From positions 62,001 through 126,000 of the forward strand of contig JAIOPL010000006.1 of NCBI GenBank assembly GCA_021413925.1: a stretch of 64,000 bases of DNA, read 5' to 3'. The notes beneath the pieces were generated by a model. It made no database searches and was not told the DNA's origin. It saw only the letters and a list, made by a program, of their open reading frames with translations. Position numbers and translations under genes: made by a program. Position 1 is the stretch's first letter. The number at the start of each line of letters is the position of its first letter. Origin of the DNA: Verrucomicrobiota bacterium (lineage in GTDB: Bacteria; Verrucomicrobiota; Verrucomicrobiia; Chthoniobacterales; UBA6821). Positions 54,754 to 63,641 of this stretch are shown here, in pieces.

Positions 54754-54811
54754 TTGACAAAGAAATAAAGGGAGAGATGATATGCCACCTCCCTTGATCA
54801 TCCCACGATAA
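54754..54811 (+). promoter_or_regulatory. pilB upstream region: -35 box or translated leader
   Basis: TTGACA (54754-54759) with weak TGATAT (54778-54783) could be a promoter. Alternatively AAAGGGAG (54767-54774) is one of the few Shine-Dalgarno-like sequences in this window and leads a 9-codon ORF (54782-54811, MPPPLIIPR) whose TAA overlaps the pilB ATG as TAATG. The two readings exclude each other. Confidence 0.35.
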
Positions 54812-56472
54812 TGCCAGCCAACGACGAATATGTAATCGAGATCCTGAAGGATGTGGGTCTCATGACCCAGGCGCAGGGGGAGGATCTCGCAGGCAGAACG
54901 GGTGGACTCCACATGGTGGAGACACTCATCAAGGAGGGTACGGTGAGCGCAGAGGATGTTGCCCGGACACTCGCCTCCCAGAACGGCATGGATTTTGTCG
55001 ACCTCTCCCTGGTGACCCCCAGCCCTGAACTGATCAATCTCCTGTCGCCGGAAACTGCACGGCGTTACAAGACGGTACCCGTTTATGAACATGATGGCTC
55101 GCTTGTGCTTGCGATAGCCGATCCGATGGATTTCGAGGCATTCGACAGCATCGGATTCCTGCTCAAGAGACCCGTGGAATTCGTCTGCGCCGTCCCGACA
55201 CAGATCCAAGATAAGCTCGACCGCCTCTATCCCCAGGGTCTCGAGGAACTCGGCAAAGCAGCCATTACCGAAGAGGAGGAAGACTATACGGGCGACGATG
55301 ATGCACCGATCATCCGCCTGGTCTCCAGCCTACTGATCGAAGCCCAGAACCATAGGGCAAGCGATATTCACATTGAGCCGATGGAGAAGCGCCTGAGAAT
55401 CCGCTATCGTATCGATGGAAATCTTCAGGAGATGCAGAGCCCTCCAAAAAAGCTCCAGGGAGCGATCATCAGCCGCTTGAAGATCATGACTGCCTCCATG
55501 AACATCGCCGAAAAGCGCGTTCCCCAAGACGGACGTATCCAGATAAAGATGGGTGAAAAGACGATCGATCTGCGCGTCAGCAGCGTTCCCACCGTCCATG
55601 GGGAAAGTATTGTCATGCGTATCCTCGATAAGTCCTCGCTGATGCTTGGCCTACCCGAGCTCGGTTTCATGAGCGATGACCAGGCAACCTTTGAACGGTT
55701 GGTACAGATGCCGGACGGCATCATCCTGGTTACGGGTCCGACAGGGTCGGGAAAAACAACTACCCTCTACGGTTGCCTCAACTACATGAACCGACCTGAC
55801 CGCAAGATCATCACGGTCGAGGAACCGGTCGAGTACCAGATGACCGGCATTAACCAAGTACAGGTTAACGCAGAGGTTGGGATGACCTTTGCGGCGGCGC
55901 TCCGATCCATGCTGCGCCAGGCACCCAACATTGTGATGCTAGGTGAGATTCGAGACAAGGAGACCGCCGAGATCGCAATCAACGCCTCACTGACTGGACA
56001 TCTTGTGCTCTCCACCCTTCACACTAACGACGCCCCGGCAGCGGTTGCCCGTCTCGTGGACATCGGAGTGCAACCTTTCCTCGTTTCGAGTGCCGTGCGC
56101 GGCATCATAGCCCAGCGCCTTGTCAGGAAGCTGTGTGCGAATTGCAAGGTGCCCGGGGAAATGAGCGAGTACGAGGCAAGGGTTCTTAACCTCGATGCCT
56201 CACAGCTCTCCAAGGCAACACTCATGCGTGCCGTGGGATGCGAAAAATGCCGCGGCAAGGGCTTCCGCGGACGCATGGGAATCTTCGAAATCTTCGTGGC
56301 TGACGACGAAATCCGCCAGATGATCAACCGTAATGCTACCACCCTCCAACTCCGCCACAGAACCAGGGAAATGGGCATGAGAACCCTACGAGAGGATGGC
56401 ATTCGCAAGGTTCTTGCCGGTCTCACCACTCCGGAAGAGGTCATTTCCAGCACCATGGGTGAAAGCCATTAG
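54811..56472 (+). CDS. GspE/PilB-family assembly ATPase, paralog 1
   Basis: 553-aa secretion/pilus ATPase. N-terminal T2SSE_N-like domains (two, about residues 1-150), then Walker A VTGPTGSGKTTTLYGCLNYM, Asp box, Walker B MLGEIRDKETAEIAI and His box TGHLVLSTLHTNDAP. The tetracysteine zinc motif CANCK...CEKCRGKGFRGRMGI is present. It drives type II secretion or type IV pilus extension. Followed 6 nt later by a second, similar gene. Confidence 0.88.
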   Translation: MPANDEYVIEILKDVGLMTQAQGEDLAGRTGGLHMVETLIKEGTVSAEDVARTLASQNGMDFVDLSLVTPSPELINLLSPETARRYKTVPVYEHDGSLVLAIADPMDFEAFDSIGFLLKRPVEFVCAVPTQIQDKLDRLYPQGLEELGKAAITEEEEDYTGDDDAPIIRLVSSLLIEAQNHRASDIHIEPMEKRLRIRYRIDGNLQEMQSPPKKLQGAIISRLKIMTASMNIAEKRVPQDGRIQIKMGEKTIDLRVSSVPTVHGESIVMRILDKSSLMLGLPELGFMSDDQATFERLVQMPDGIILVTGPTGSGKTTTLYGCLNYMNRPDRKIITVEEPVEYQMTGINQVQVNAEVGMTFAAALRSMLRQAPNIVMLGEIRDKETAEIAINASLTGHLVLSTLHTNDAPAAVARLVDIGVQPFLVSSAVRGIIAQRLVRKLCANCKVPGEMSEYEARVLNLDASQLSKATLMRAVGCEKCRGKGFRGRMGIFEIFVADDEIRQMINRNATTLQLRHRTREMGMRTLREDGIRKVLAGLTTPEEVISSTMGESH

Positions 56473-56478
56473 CATCCC

Positions 56479-58170
56479 ATGAATCCTCATCAGGTCATCG
56501 ACATTTTCAAGCGCGCCGGAGTCCTTAACGAGATCACCGGAGAGGAACTCTTGGTGGAGACCATGAATTCAGGTCGCCCCATCGAGGAGATCCTGGTCGA
56601 ACAGAACTTCGTCACCGAGGAGTCCTTTGCCCAGACCATCGCTGCGGAGTTGGGAGTTGATGCCGTTGACCTCACCGGTTTTGAGCCACTCCCCGCCCTC
56701 CTTCATCTGCTGCCGGCGGGCATGGCCCGACTTCACGAGGTGATGCCCATAACGGCCTCCGGTAATGTGATGACCGTCGCCCTGGGAAATCCCCTAGACT
56801 CCCAGGCCCTCGAGGATCTCCGCTTCACACTGAACCGAGAGATCGTCCAAGTCGTCGCCCCCTGCAATCAGGTCAGGAACCTCATCGTGACACATTATGG
56901 TTCCGAGGAGACCTCCATGGAGGATGTCCTCCAGCAACTCACAGCCACGGATGTTACGGAGATTGAAACCGGAGAGGATGAATTCAATGCCGCTGCAGCG
57001 GCGGCCGAGGCTAACGCCACTCCGATCATCCGCTATGTCGACCTGATCCTTGATCGTGCCGTTCAAGCACAAGCTAGTGACATACATTTCGAGCCCTTCG
57101 AGAAAGAGTTCAAGATCCGCTACCGTGTTGACGGAGCCCTCTACGAGATGGAGCCACCGCCACGCCATCTGGCGATCCCCGTCACTTCGCGTCTCAAGGT
57201 CATGGCCAACCTCAACATCGCGGAACGGCGCGTTCCCCAGGATGGTCGTATCCAGCGTCAGATCGGCGACAAGACGGTCGACCTGCGTGTTTCCTGCCTC
57301 CCGACGCAGTTCGGCGAAAGCGTCGTGCTACGCGTGCTCGACAGGAGCGCCGTAAAGCTCGATCTGGAGACCCTCCAGATGCCGCAAGATATCTACGAGT
57401 ACATCATCGAAGTCATCGAGAAGCCGAACGGCATCTTCATCGTCTGCGGCCCCACAGGATCAGGAAAGACCACCACCCTCTACGCCTGCCTGAACAAGAT
57501 CAACACCATCGATTCGAAGCTGCTCACCGCTGAGGATCCGGTGGAGTACGAGATCGACGGAATCCTTCAGGTGCCGATCAACGAGGCGGCAGGACTCTCC
57601 TTCGCTAGGGTGCTCAGGGCCTTCCTCCGTCAGGATCCCGACCGCATCATGATCGGGGAAACGCGTGATCTGGAAACGGCCCAGATCGCAATCCAGGCAT
57701 CGCTCACCGGACATCTGGTCTTCACCACCCTGCATGCCAATGATTCCACCGGTGTTGTCTCCCGTCTCATCGATATGGGGGTCGAGCCATTCATGCTTTC
57801 CGCATCGCTTGAGGCAGTGCTGGCCCAGCGTCTGGTGCGCCGCATCTGTAACCGCTGCAAAACAGCCTATGAGCCGGACGAGGCACTTCTCTCCCAACTC
57901 GGACTCTCTCCCTACGACATTGGCGACAAGACCTTCTACTTCGGCAAAGGATGCTCCGAATGCAACCAAACGGGGTACAAGGGAAGGAAGGGTCTCTATG
58001 AACTCCTCAAGGTCACAGATCCTATCCGTGCGATGATCAACGAAAAGGCCCCGGGCGTCGTCATCAGGCAGAAGGCCATGGAACTCGGCATGGCGACACT
58101 TCGAGCAGACGGGCTTCGGTGCATCTTTGATGGCATCACAACGATCGAAGAAGTCCTGAAGTACACCTGA
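56479..58170 (+). CDS. GspE/PilB-family assembly ATPase, paralog 2
   Basis: 563-aa paralog, same architecture: N-terminal MshEN-like domains, Walker A CGPTGSGKTTTLYACLNKI, Walker B IMIGETRDLETAQIAIQ, His box TGHLVFTTLHANDSTG, zinc site CNRCK...CSECNQTGYKGRKGLYE. An acidic linker with polyalanine (about residues 155-180) differs from paralog 1. Two adjacent assembly ATPases suggest a specialised type IV pilus/secretion apparatus; pilC/pilT are not in the window. Confidence 0.88.
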   Translation: MNPHQVIDIFKRAGVLNEITGEELLVETMNSGRPIEEILVEQNFVTEESFAQTIAAELGVDAVDLTGFEPLPALLHLLPAGMARLHEVMPITASGNVMTVALGNPLDSQALEDLRFTLNREIVQVVAPCNQVRNLIVTHYGSEETSMEDVLQQLTATDVTEIETGEDEFNAAAAAAEANATPIIRYVDLILDRAVQAQASDIHFEPFEKEFKIRYRVDGALYEMEPPPRHLAIPVTSRLKVMANLNIAERRVPQDGRIQRQIGDKTVDLRVSCLPTQFGESVVLRVLDRSAVKLDLETLQMPQDIYEYIIEVIEKPNGIFIVCGPTGSGKTTTLYACLNKINTIDSKLLTAEDPVEYEIDGILQVPINEAAGLSFARVLRAFLRQDPDRIMIGETRDLETAQIAIQASLTGHLVFTTLHANDSTGVVSRLIDMGVEPFMLSASLEAVLAQRLVRRICNRCKTAYEPDEALLSQLGLSPYDIGDKTFYFGKGCSECNQTGYKGRKGLYELLKVTDPIRAMINEKAPGVVIRQKAMELGMATLRADGLRCIFDGITTIEEVLKYT

Positions 58171-58235
58171 TTCTTGATAAACCCCGCGACCCTATGAAGG
58201 GGAAACCGCTCTAACACCTCGGAACAAACCTCGGA

Positions 58236-58619
58236 CTATCGAGGGATACCGGCGGCAGCTGAAGGAGTCTCGACAGATCCAGCCTTAGCACCGGGAATGT
58301 TTTGGGCCGGGACACCCAGCACAGGCAGGGAAACCGGCGGTGCTGGAGTCGGTGTCGGGCGTGAGCCAGAAACCGGCGGAATCCAGAGGCTCTGGGCAAT
58401 CAGTCCCTTATTGATCGGAGCAATGATGCTGTAGCTTCCCTTGCCGTCAGGGAGCATCGGCGTTCCCCATCGGTCACGGCAGACCACCTCCCTGGCGGGG
58501 ATCTTCTCACCCGCAAGGGTATGGTTGATCATGTCGGGCGAGGGAGGCAGTTCCAGAGTTCCCAGAAAGGAGGATCCGCCAGCGATGAGAAGTTTGGGGA
58601 GGAGCAGCAGGAAAGTCAT
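58236..58619 (-). CDS. Exported Pro-rich protein, unknown function
   Basis: 127 aa from ATG 58619. Signal peptide MTFLLLLPKLLIAGG, then a ~60-residue folded-looking part (REVVCRDRWGTPMLPDGKGSYSIIAPINKG) and a Pro/Ala-rich C-terminal half (SRPTPTPAPPVSLPVLGVPA). No recognisable domain. It is on the opposite strand to the ATPases and just upstream (by strand) of nothing else; tail-to-tail with paralog 2. Confidence 0.55.
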   Translation of the reverse strand: MTFLLLLPKLLIAGGSSFLGTLELPPSPDMINHTLAGEKIPAREVVCRDRWGTPMLPDGKGSYSIIAPINKGLIAQSLWIPPVSGSRPTPTPAPPVSLPVLGVPAQNIPGAKAGSVETPSAAAGIPR

Positions 58620-58715
58620 GAGGTAAATACCTTTCAAATTAATGCTAACAACCTACGCACGGAAGACAAGTCCTGCTCGAAAGCACTGCCCACAGCACTC
58701 CTTTCTAGAATTGCT

Positions 58716-59339
58716 CTAGTTTCCGCCGGGATAGTTCCAGAAAGCTTGGAGTTCCTTCCAGCAGCTCGAAATAATCCGTGTGGGCAATGGACGTAAATCG
58801 GCAACTGACGGAGCTGGGTCGGGCTTCGGTGCTTTCTGTGGAGCATTCTTCATTACCTCCTCACTCAGGGAGGAGGTAAGATTGACTGCACGGGCAAGCT
58901 CACCAGATGTCAGCACGGGGGCTTCGCCCTTGAGCGAAACACGGAGTATCAGCGGAGCCGTCCTTGTGTATGTGGACGCCGATGCATCCGTCACGGTGAT
59001 CGGAGGAATCTCAAAGTCCCCGGTTTCGGTGGGAATTATCTGGTAACGGAAAAGCCAGACATCCCCTTCCTCGGTCTTGAGTAGCCTTGGTTTGCGGAGC
59101 GTCCGCATGCGGAAAGAGGATGGCCTCTCGACCGAGGCGATCACCGGATGAAGAGCATTCCGAACAGTAACGACCAACTCCACACGGGCACCCGGTTTGA
59201 CCCCTCGGCAGGAAAGCGTGGCCACCGCGGAGAGTCGCGGCGTCAACGGATGGCTCGAGGCTTTGAGAGACCGTGGAATAAAGAGCAAAACAGCTACCAG
59301 AAGAAGAGTGCCGAGACAGGATGTCGGGATATGTTTCAT
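58716..59339 (-). CDS. Exported BatD-like domain protein
   Basis: 207 aa with signal peptide (CLGTLLLVAVLLFIPRSLKA). The mature domain has a beta-sandwich pattern similar to the oxygen-tolerance BatD N-terminal region: LSAVATLSCRGVKPGARVELVVTVRNALHPVIASVERPSSF, RYQIIPTETGDFEIPPITVTDASASTYTRTAPLILRV. Ends with a short unusual Pro-rich/Trp-containing tail (WNYPGGN). No C-terminal transmembrane helix, unlike full BatD (about 550 aa), so a reduced relative at most. Confidence 0.6.
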   Translation of the reverse strand: MKHIPTSCLGTLLLVAVLLFIPRSLKASSHPLTPRLSAVATLSCRGVKPGARVELVVTVRNALHPVIASVERPSSFRMRTLRKPRLLKTEEGDVWLFRYQIIPTETGDFEIPPITVTDASASTYTRTAPLILRVSLKGEAPVLTSGELARAVNLTSSLSEEVMKNAPQKAPKPDPAPSVADLRPLPTRIISSCWKELQAFWNYPGGN

Positions 59340-59423
59340 CAGCCAGTGAGGGTGTAGCTCTTCCTGAAGAAATCCAAGCCCGGTAGCGTTACAAATTCGG
59401 AAAAAACCGTCTCTTCCCGAACC

Positions 59424-59792
59424 CTACCACTCTCCGAAAAGATCAACCTGGACCGCCTGACCCGGAAGTGGAGCCTTGGGTGGCTTGGGTTTCTTGGCCG
59501 GCGGCACTTTCTTCTTGGGCGGCTCAAAGGTCTGCTTCCATTGTTTCTGGACATCCTTGATCACGACATTGGCGCGTTTGAAGTGATTCTTGCGCCGATT
59601 CGTGGCGATGGATGGAGTTAAGCGGAGTGCTTTTCTAGCACGCTGAACACGGGCTTCTGTGAGTTTTCCACGCAGACGCCAATGACCGCCTTTGGTTGTA
59701 TAAACCCCGACGATTTTCCCCTCTTCGGCGTAGCGGCGAAGCTGCCGATCCGAGATTCCTAAAAGGGAAGCCAGTTGCTTGAAAGTGGACAT
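59424..59792 (-). CDS. HTH (MerR/excisionase-like) protein with C-terminal QVDLF
   Basis: 122 aa. The N-terminal 45 residues form a helix-turn-helix of the MerR/excisionase type (TFKQLASLLGISDRQLRRYAEEGKIVGVYTTKGGHWRL). A basic middle follows, then a Lys/Pro-rich linker (PPKKKVPPAKKPKPPKAPLP), and the last residues are QAVQVDLFGEW. QVDLF fits the bacterial sliding-clamp (beta) binding pattern Qx[LDS]LF, and its place at the end of a flexible tail is typical. Function unknown; replication-linked regulation is inference. Confidence 0.7.
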   Translation of the reverse strand: MSTFKQLASLLGISDRQLRRYAEEGKIVGVYTTKGGHWRLRGKLTEARVQRARKALRLTPSIATNRRKNHFKRANVVIKDVQKQWKQTFEPPKKKVPPAKKPKPPKAPLPGQAVQVDLFGEW

Positions 59793-59874
59793 AAGAAACT
59801 TTTGAATTCGTAGCCCATCGCAGCAGGAAGAGCAAGCCCAAGAAGCACCATTAACCGGACATCATCTGTCCAGT

Positions 59875-60312
59875 TCAGTGTATTCCTTTATTCGATCCCT
59901 GTTTGATTTTTTCGAGCAAATCGGGGTGACAAGTGAGTTGCTGACAGAGCCGTTCGATAGCTTCTAGCGATTTCAGGCTCAAGTGATGCTCCATCCCCTC
60001 CACATCGCGCTCCACTTCTTCGCTAGAGACACCCAACTGGCTCAAAAAATCAGTCAGGATACGATGCCGACGCGCGATCTCCTTGGCGATGCGCTCCCCC
60101 TCGGGCGTCAGCACCAATCCTCTGTATTTTTCATAGAGGACAAATCCTTCGGCATCGAGCCGCTTAACCATGTTAGTAACGCTAGCTTGGGAGATTCCCA
60201 GACTTGCCGCGATATCCACCATCCTGGCGTAGCCCTTAGCCTCTATCAGCTCCTGGATACGCTCGAGATAGTCCTCAGCTGCCGATGATGACCGGTTTGA
60301 GGTTTTAACCAT
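59875..60312 (-). CDS. mntR: DtxR/MntR-family metal-dependent regulator
   Basis: 145 aa from ATG 60312 (MVKTSNRSSSAAEDYLERI). HTH ARMVDIAASLGISQASVTNMVKRLDAEGFVLYEKYRG and dimerisation domain with metal-ligand-type RRHRILTDFLSQLGVSSEEVERDVEGMEHHLS (Glu/His) match MntR; no SH3-like C-terminal domain. Divergent from mntH across 88 nt that contain a palindrome. Represses mntH when Mn(II) is sufficient, by family knowledge. Confidence 0.93.
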   Translation of the reverse strand: MVKTSNRSSSAAEDYLERIQELIEAKGYARMVDIAASLGISQASVTNMVKRLDAEGFVLYEKYRGLVLTPEGERIAKEIARRHRILTDFLSQLGVSSEEVERDVEGMEHHLSLKSLEAIERLCQQLTCHPDLLEKIKQGSNKGIH

Positions 60313-60350
60313 GGAGGATTTTAGAGGATTCGCCGTTAGGGTTTTTCCCT

Positions 60351-60397
60351 TTGCATAGTACTCATAGCATCGTATAAATATATTAGCCAAGGCTAAT
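60351..60397 (+). promoter_or_regulatory. mntH promoter with MntR-type operator
   Basis: TTGCAT (60351-60356), 16-nt spacer, TATAAA (60373-60378), then ATTAGCCAAGGCTAAT (60382-60397), a palindrome with 7-bp arms. It overlaps the expected transcription start and ends 3 nt before the mntH ATG, ideal for repression. TTAGCC/GGCTAA is similar to DtxR-family boxes. Confidence 0.75.
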
Positions 60398-60400
60398 TTA

Positions 60401-61711
60401 ATGACTCCACCCGTTTCCCAGACCCTGCCGGACGTTCATCGCTCAGTGCACGTCCCCTCTCAGAGTGGGTTTTGGAGAAAACTTCTCGCCTTTGTAGGGC
60501 CCGGATACCTGGTGGCGGTTGGTTACATGGATCCCGGAAACTGGGCCACCGATCTGGCCGGAGGATCGAAATACAATTACTCCCTGCTCTCGGTCATCCT
60601 CCTCTCGAGTATACTGGCCATGTTCCTGCAATATCTCGCCCTGAAGCTCGGCATCGCTACCGGCGCCGATCTGGCCCAACTTTGCCGCAGACACTACGGA
60701 AAAAAAGCCTCTGTGTGTCTTTGGATCTTTGCGGAAATCGCCATCGCCGCCTGCGATCTGGCCGAGGTGCTCGGCTCAGCCATCGCGCTGAACCTCCTCT
60801 TCCACCTCCCCCTGCTGGTTGGCGTGGTCATCACAACCCTGGATGTCCTGCTCCTACTGCTGCTTCAGCAGAAAGGATTCCGCTACATTGAGGCGATCGT
60901 GATCACCCTGATCGCCACCATCGCGGGATGCTTCGCCCTAGAACTCTTTTTCTCCAAACCAGAGATCCTACCGATCCTCCACGGCTTCTTCCCGACAGCA
61001 ACGATCGTCACGGATCCTGGGAAGCTTTTCATCGCCATGGGCATCATCGGCGCCACGGTCATGCCCCATAACCTCTACCTGCATTCCTCGATCGTACAGA
61101 CCAGACGCTACCCGCTGGACTCCATGGGCAAGAAGGAGGCGATCCGCTTCGCAACCATCGATTCCAATATTGCGCTGACCCTAGCCCTCGCAGTCAACGC
61201 TGCCATCCTTATCCTGGCAGCCGCTACGTTCTACAGGGCCGGACGCACGGATGTGGCTGAAATCCAGGATGCCTTCAAGTTGCTGACTCCGATGCTAGGC
61301 GTTGCAGGAGCAGGCACCCTCTTTGCCGTGGCTCTTCTGGCCTCGGGTCAGAACAGCACGCTGACAGGCACCCTTGCCGGGCAGATCATCATGGAGGGAT
61401 TTGTCCATATCCGGATCGCCCCCTGGATGCGGCGCCTGATTACCCGGATGTTGGCGATTATTCCTGCTTTCATCGTCATTGCGATCGCGGGAGAGGGAGC
61501 CACCACCCGCCTTCTGCTTCTCAGCCAGGTGGTACTCAGCATGCAGCTCAGCTTTGCTGTCATTCCGCTGGTGCAGTTCACTGGGAATATCTCGATCATG
61601 GGAGAATTTGTGAATGCAGTTTGGGTACGTCTCATCGGTTGGGTCATGGCCATCGTGATTGCCGGACTCAATCTCTGGCTTCTGATAGTCCAGTTTCGGA
61701 CAGGATTCTAA
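60401..61711 (+). CDS. mntH: Nramp-family divalent metal transporter MntH
   Basis: Proton-coupled Mn(II)/Fe(II) importer. 436 aa with 11-12 helices. The metal-binding motif in helix 1 is [16 protein letters not shown] (DPGN) and in helix 6 [17 protein letters not shown] (MPH). Divergent mntR and the operator support Mn control. The start ATG 60401 fits the operator geometry. Confidence 0.95.
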   Translation: MTPPVSQTLPDVHRSVHVPSQSGFWRKLLAFVGPGYLVAVGYMDPGNWATDLAGGSKYNYSLLSVILLSSILAMFLQYLALKLGIATGADLAQLCRRHYGKKASVCLWIFAEIAIAACDLAEVLGSAIALNLLFHLPLLVGVVITTLDVLLLLLLQQKGFRYIEAIVITLIATIAGCFALELFFSKPEILPILHGFFPTATIVTDPGKLFIAMGIIGATVMPHNLYLHSSIVQTRRYPLDSMGKKEAIRFATIDSNIALTLALAVNAAILILAAATFYRAGRTDVAEIQDAFKLLTPMLGVAGAGTLFAVALLASGQNSTLTGTLAGQIIMEGFVHIRIAPWMRRLITRMLAIIPAFIVIAIAGEGATTRLLLLSQVVLSMQLSFAVIPLVQFTGNISIMGEFVNAVWVRLIGWVMAIVIAGLNLWLLIVQFRTGF

Positions 61712-61726
61712 GGAACCGCTGATTAG

Positions 61727-62611
61727 ATGACCTCTCCGATCAACCATCCAGCTTGGAACGGTTACGAACTCCTGGCATCCGGCGACGGACAGCGACTGGA
61801 GCGATGGAACAACACAGTGATTCTCCGCCCTGAATCCGCCGCATTGTGGTCTTGGAAAGACCGCTCGTCACTTCCTGCTTGGGCGGGTTGCTACTCCGGC
61901 GACCGTGCCACCGGGGGCATCTGGAACTGGCGGCATAACCTTCCCGATCACTCCACGGTCAGCTATGGCGAGCTCTCCTTCTTCATTCGCCCCACCAACT
62001 CGAAACACCTCGGCCTCTTTCCTGAACAGTCAATGAACTGGGATTGGATCCGGGAGCTCATCAGCGCCCGGAAGCAAAGAGACAAGAGCCCAGAGGTCCG
62101 GATCCTTAATCTCTTCGGTTACACCGGCGGGGCAAGTATTGCCGCCGCCGCGGCTGGGGCCCTTGTCACTCATGTCGATGCCGCCAAGGCCATGGTCGGC
62201 TGGTGTTCCGAAAATGCATGCCTTTCCGGTCTTGCTGAGGCCCCCATCCGTTACATAGCTGATGACGCTCTCACCTTCCTTCAGCGGGAAATCCGCCGGG
62301 GCAACCGCTATGACGGCATTATCATGGATCCCCCCTCCTTTGGACGTGGCAAGAAAGGTGAACTCTGGAAACTCTCCGAGCATCTTCCCTTCCTGATCGA
62401 CACGGCTCAGGAGGCGCTCTCCGAGCAACCCCTCTTTCTCCTGCTGAATACCTACAGCGACACTCTGGACGACATTGCCCAATCCATGATCTCCAAACGC
62501 CTTTCCCGCCTCGGCGGATCAGTGGAGACCATGCAACTCTCGTTAATCGGAACAAGGGATCACCAAATGCTCCCTTGCGGACTCTCACACCGATGGAGGG
62601 GGATGCCTTGA
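61727..62611 (+). CDS. Class I SAM-dependent methyltransferase, RlmI/RlmK-like
   Basis: 294 aa. Rossmann SAM motif ILNLFGYTGGASIAAAAAGALVTHVDAAKAMVGWC, catalytic-type IIMDPPSFGRGKKGELWKL (DPPSF) and a preceding FFIRPTNSKHLGLFPEQSMNWDWI, typical for the rRNA-methyltransferase group (COG1092-like). PUA domain absent. Likely an rRNA methyltransferase, target unknown. Follows mntH by 15 nt, possibly co-transcribed. Confidence 0.78.
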   Translation: MTSPINHPAWNGYELLASGDGQRLERWNNTVILRPESAALWSWKDRSSLPAWAGCYSGDRATGGIWNWRHNLPDHSTVSYGELSFFIRPTNSKHLGLFPEQSMNWDWIRELISARKQRDKSPEVRILNLFGYTGGASIAAAAAGALVTHVDAAKAMVGWCSENACLSGLAEAPIRYIADDALTFLQREIRRGNRYDGIIMDPPSFGRGKKGELWKLSEHLPFLIDTAQEALSEQPLFLLLNTYSDTLDDIAQSMISKRLSRLGGSVETMQLSLIGTRDHQMLPCGLSHRWRGMP

Positions 62612-62693
62612 TGACGCCTTGCCAACAAGCTCACTTCTGCGATTCTTAAATCAACATCTCCCTACTCCAACTCCTATTCAACTCCGCAAAACC

Positions 62694-63131
62694 ATGACTG
62701 ACTCCACGAATTACTCCAGCGCCTCCGAAAAGCTCGAAAGCAGCCAGGCCCACGCCAAAAAAGCCCTTGAGACCACCGCCGCGGCCGCCCGCGAAGTGGC
62801 TGAAGTAGCCAAGTCCAGCGCCCGCTCAGCCTACGCAACTGGACGAGTGGAGCTCGAAGCCGCCGCTAAGGATCTTAAGGAAGCCGCACGCTCCACCTAC
62901 GCCGATCTTTCCCAGACAGCCAAAGCCAAGTACGGAGATCTCTCCCAAGAAGCTATCGATCGTTATGGCAATATTGCTCATCGTGCCGAAGAGGCAGCAT
63001 TGGAGTACCGCGACCAGTTCGAGGAACTCGCCAACCAGGCCGAGGATTATGTCCGGGACAATCCTTTCCGTGCTGTCGGCATCACCTTTGCCGCAGGGCT
63101 CGTGTTAGGACTGCTCCTGCGTCGCCGCTAG
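62694..63131 (+). CDS. DUF883 (YqjD/ElaB-like) protein
   Basis: 145 aa from ATG 62694 (MTDSTNYSSASEKLESSQ). A long amphipathic helix region rich in Ala/Lys/Glu (heptad-like) ends in a C-terminal membrane anchor VGITFAAGLVLGLLLRRR. Same plan as E. coli YqjD/ElaB, which bind ribosomes in stationary phase. Upstream in-frame codons are noncoding-looking. First of a three-gene set. Confidence 0.85.
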   Translation: MTDSTNYSSASEKLESSQAHAKKALETTAAAAREVAEVAKSSARSAYATGRVELEAAAKDLKEAARSTYADLSQTAKAKYGDLSQEAIDRYGNIAHRAEEAALEYRDQFEELANQAEDYVRDNPFRAVGITFAAGLVLGLLLRRR

Positions 63132-63185
63132 AGTGGAGCTTTTCTTTTATTTTTTCTTTTCACAGCACGATCAGGTTCACCCGTT

Positions 63186-63641
63186 ATGAGGAATTCCCAG
63201 GATCTGCCGGGCGGCATTCCCTCCAGAGTGACGGGACTTGCCGCCGGATTGTTGCGCCATCTCTTCTCTCTTGGCTCCCTGGCTGCACTGGAAGGTCGTC
63301 TTTTTGTCCGTCAGAGCATCGCGGGAGTCATTCTCCTGATGGCGATCGTCCTGGTGGCCATGATCTCCTATATCGCCCTGATCGGAGCCTTGATTGCACT
63401 GCTGGCCACCTACCTCAAGTGGGGATGGCCGGTCTCGCTCGCCGCTGCCGGACTGCTCCATCTGGGAATCTTGGGTATACTCTATCAGATGCTACGCGCC
63501 CGGGTGATCAATCCGCGCCCCTTTGAGGCGACCACAGCGGAACTGCGTCGCGATATCGAGGCCTTGGGAAGCACCACCGGCAACGACCCATTCTCAACTT
63601 CTACTACGCCCCACACTTCCAACTTTCCCACAACACGATGA
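63186..63641 (+). CDS. Phage-holin-X / YqjE-like membrane protein
   Basis: 151 aa with two hydrophobic hairpin helices: SIAGVILLMAIVLVAMISYIALIGALIALLATYL and WPVSLAAAGLLHLGILGILYQML, then a soluble tail with a repeat-poor Thr/Ser end. Layout equals YqjE-type proteins following DUF883 genes. Function unknown. Overlaps the next gene by 4 nt. Confidence 0.8.
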   Translation: MRNSQDLPGGIPSRVTGLAAGLLRHLFSLGSLAALEGRLFVRQSIAGVILLMAIVLVAMISYIALIGALIALLATYLKWGWPVSLAAAGLLHLGILGILYQMLRARVINPRPFEATTAELRRDIEALGSTTGNDPFSTSTTPHTSNFPTTR

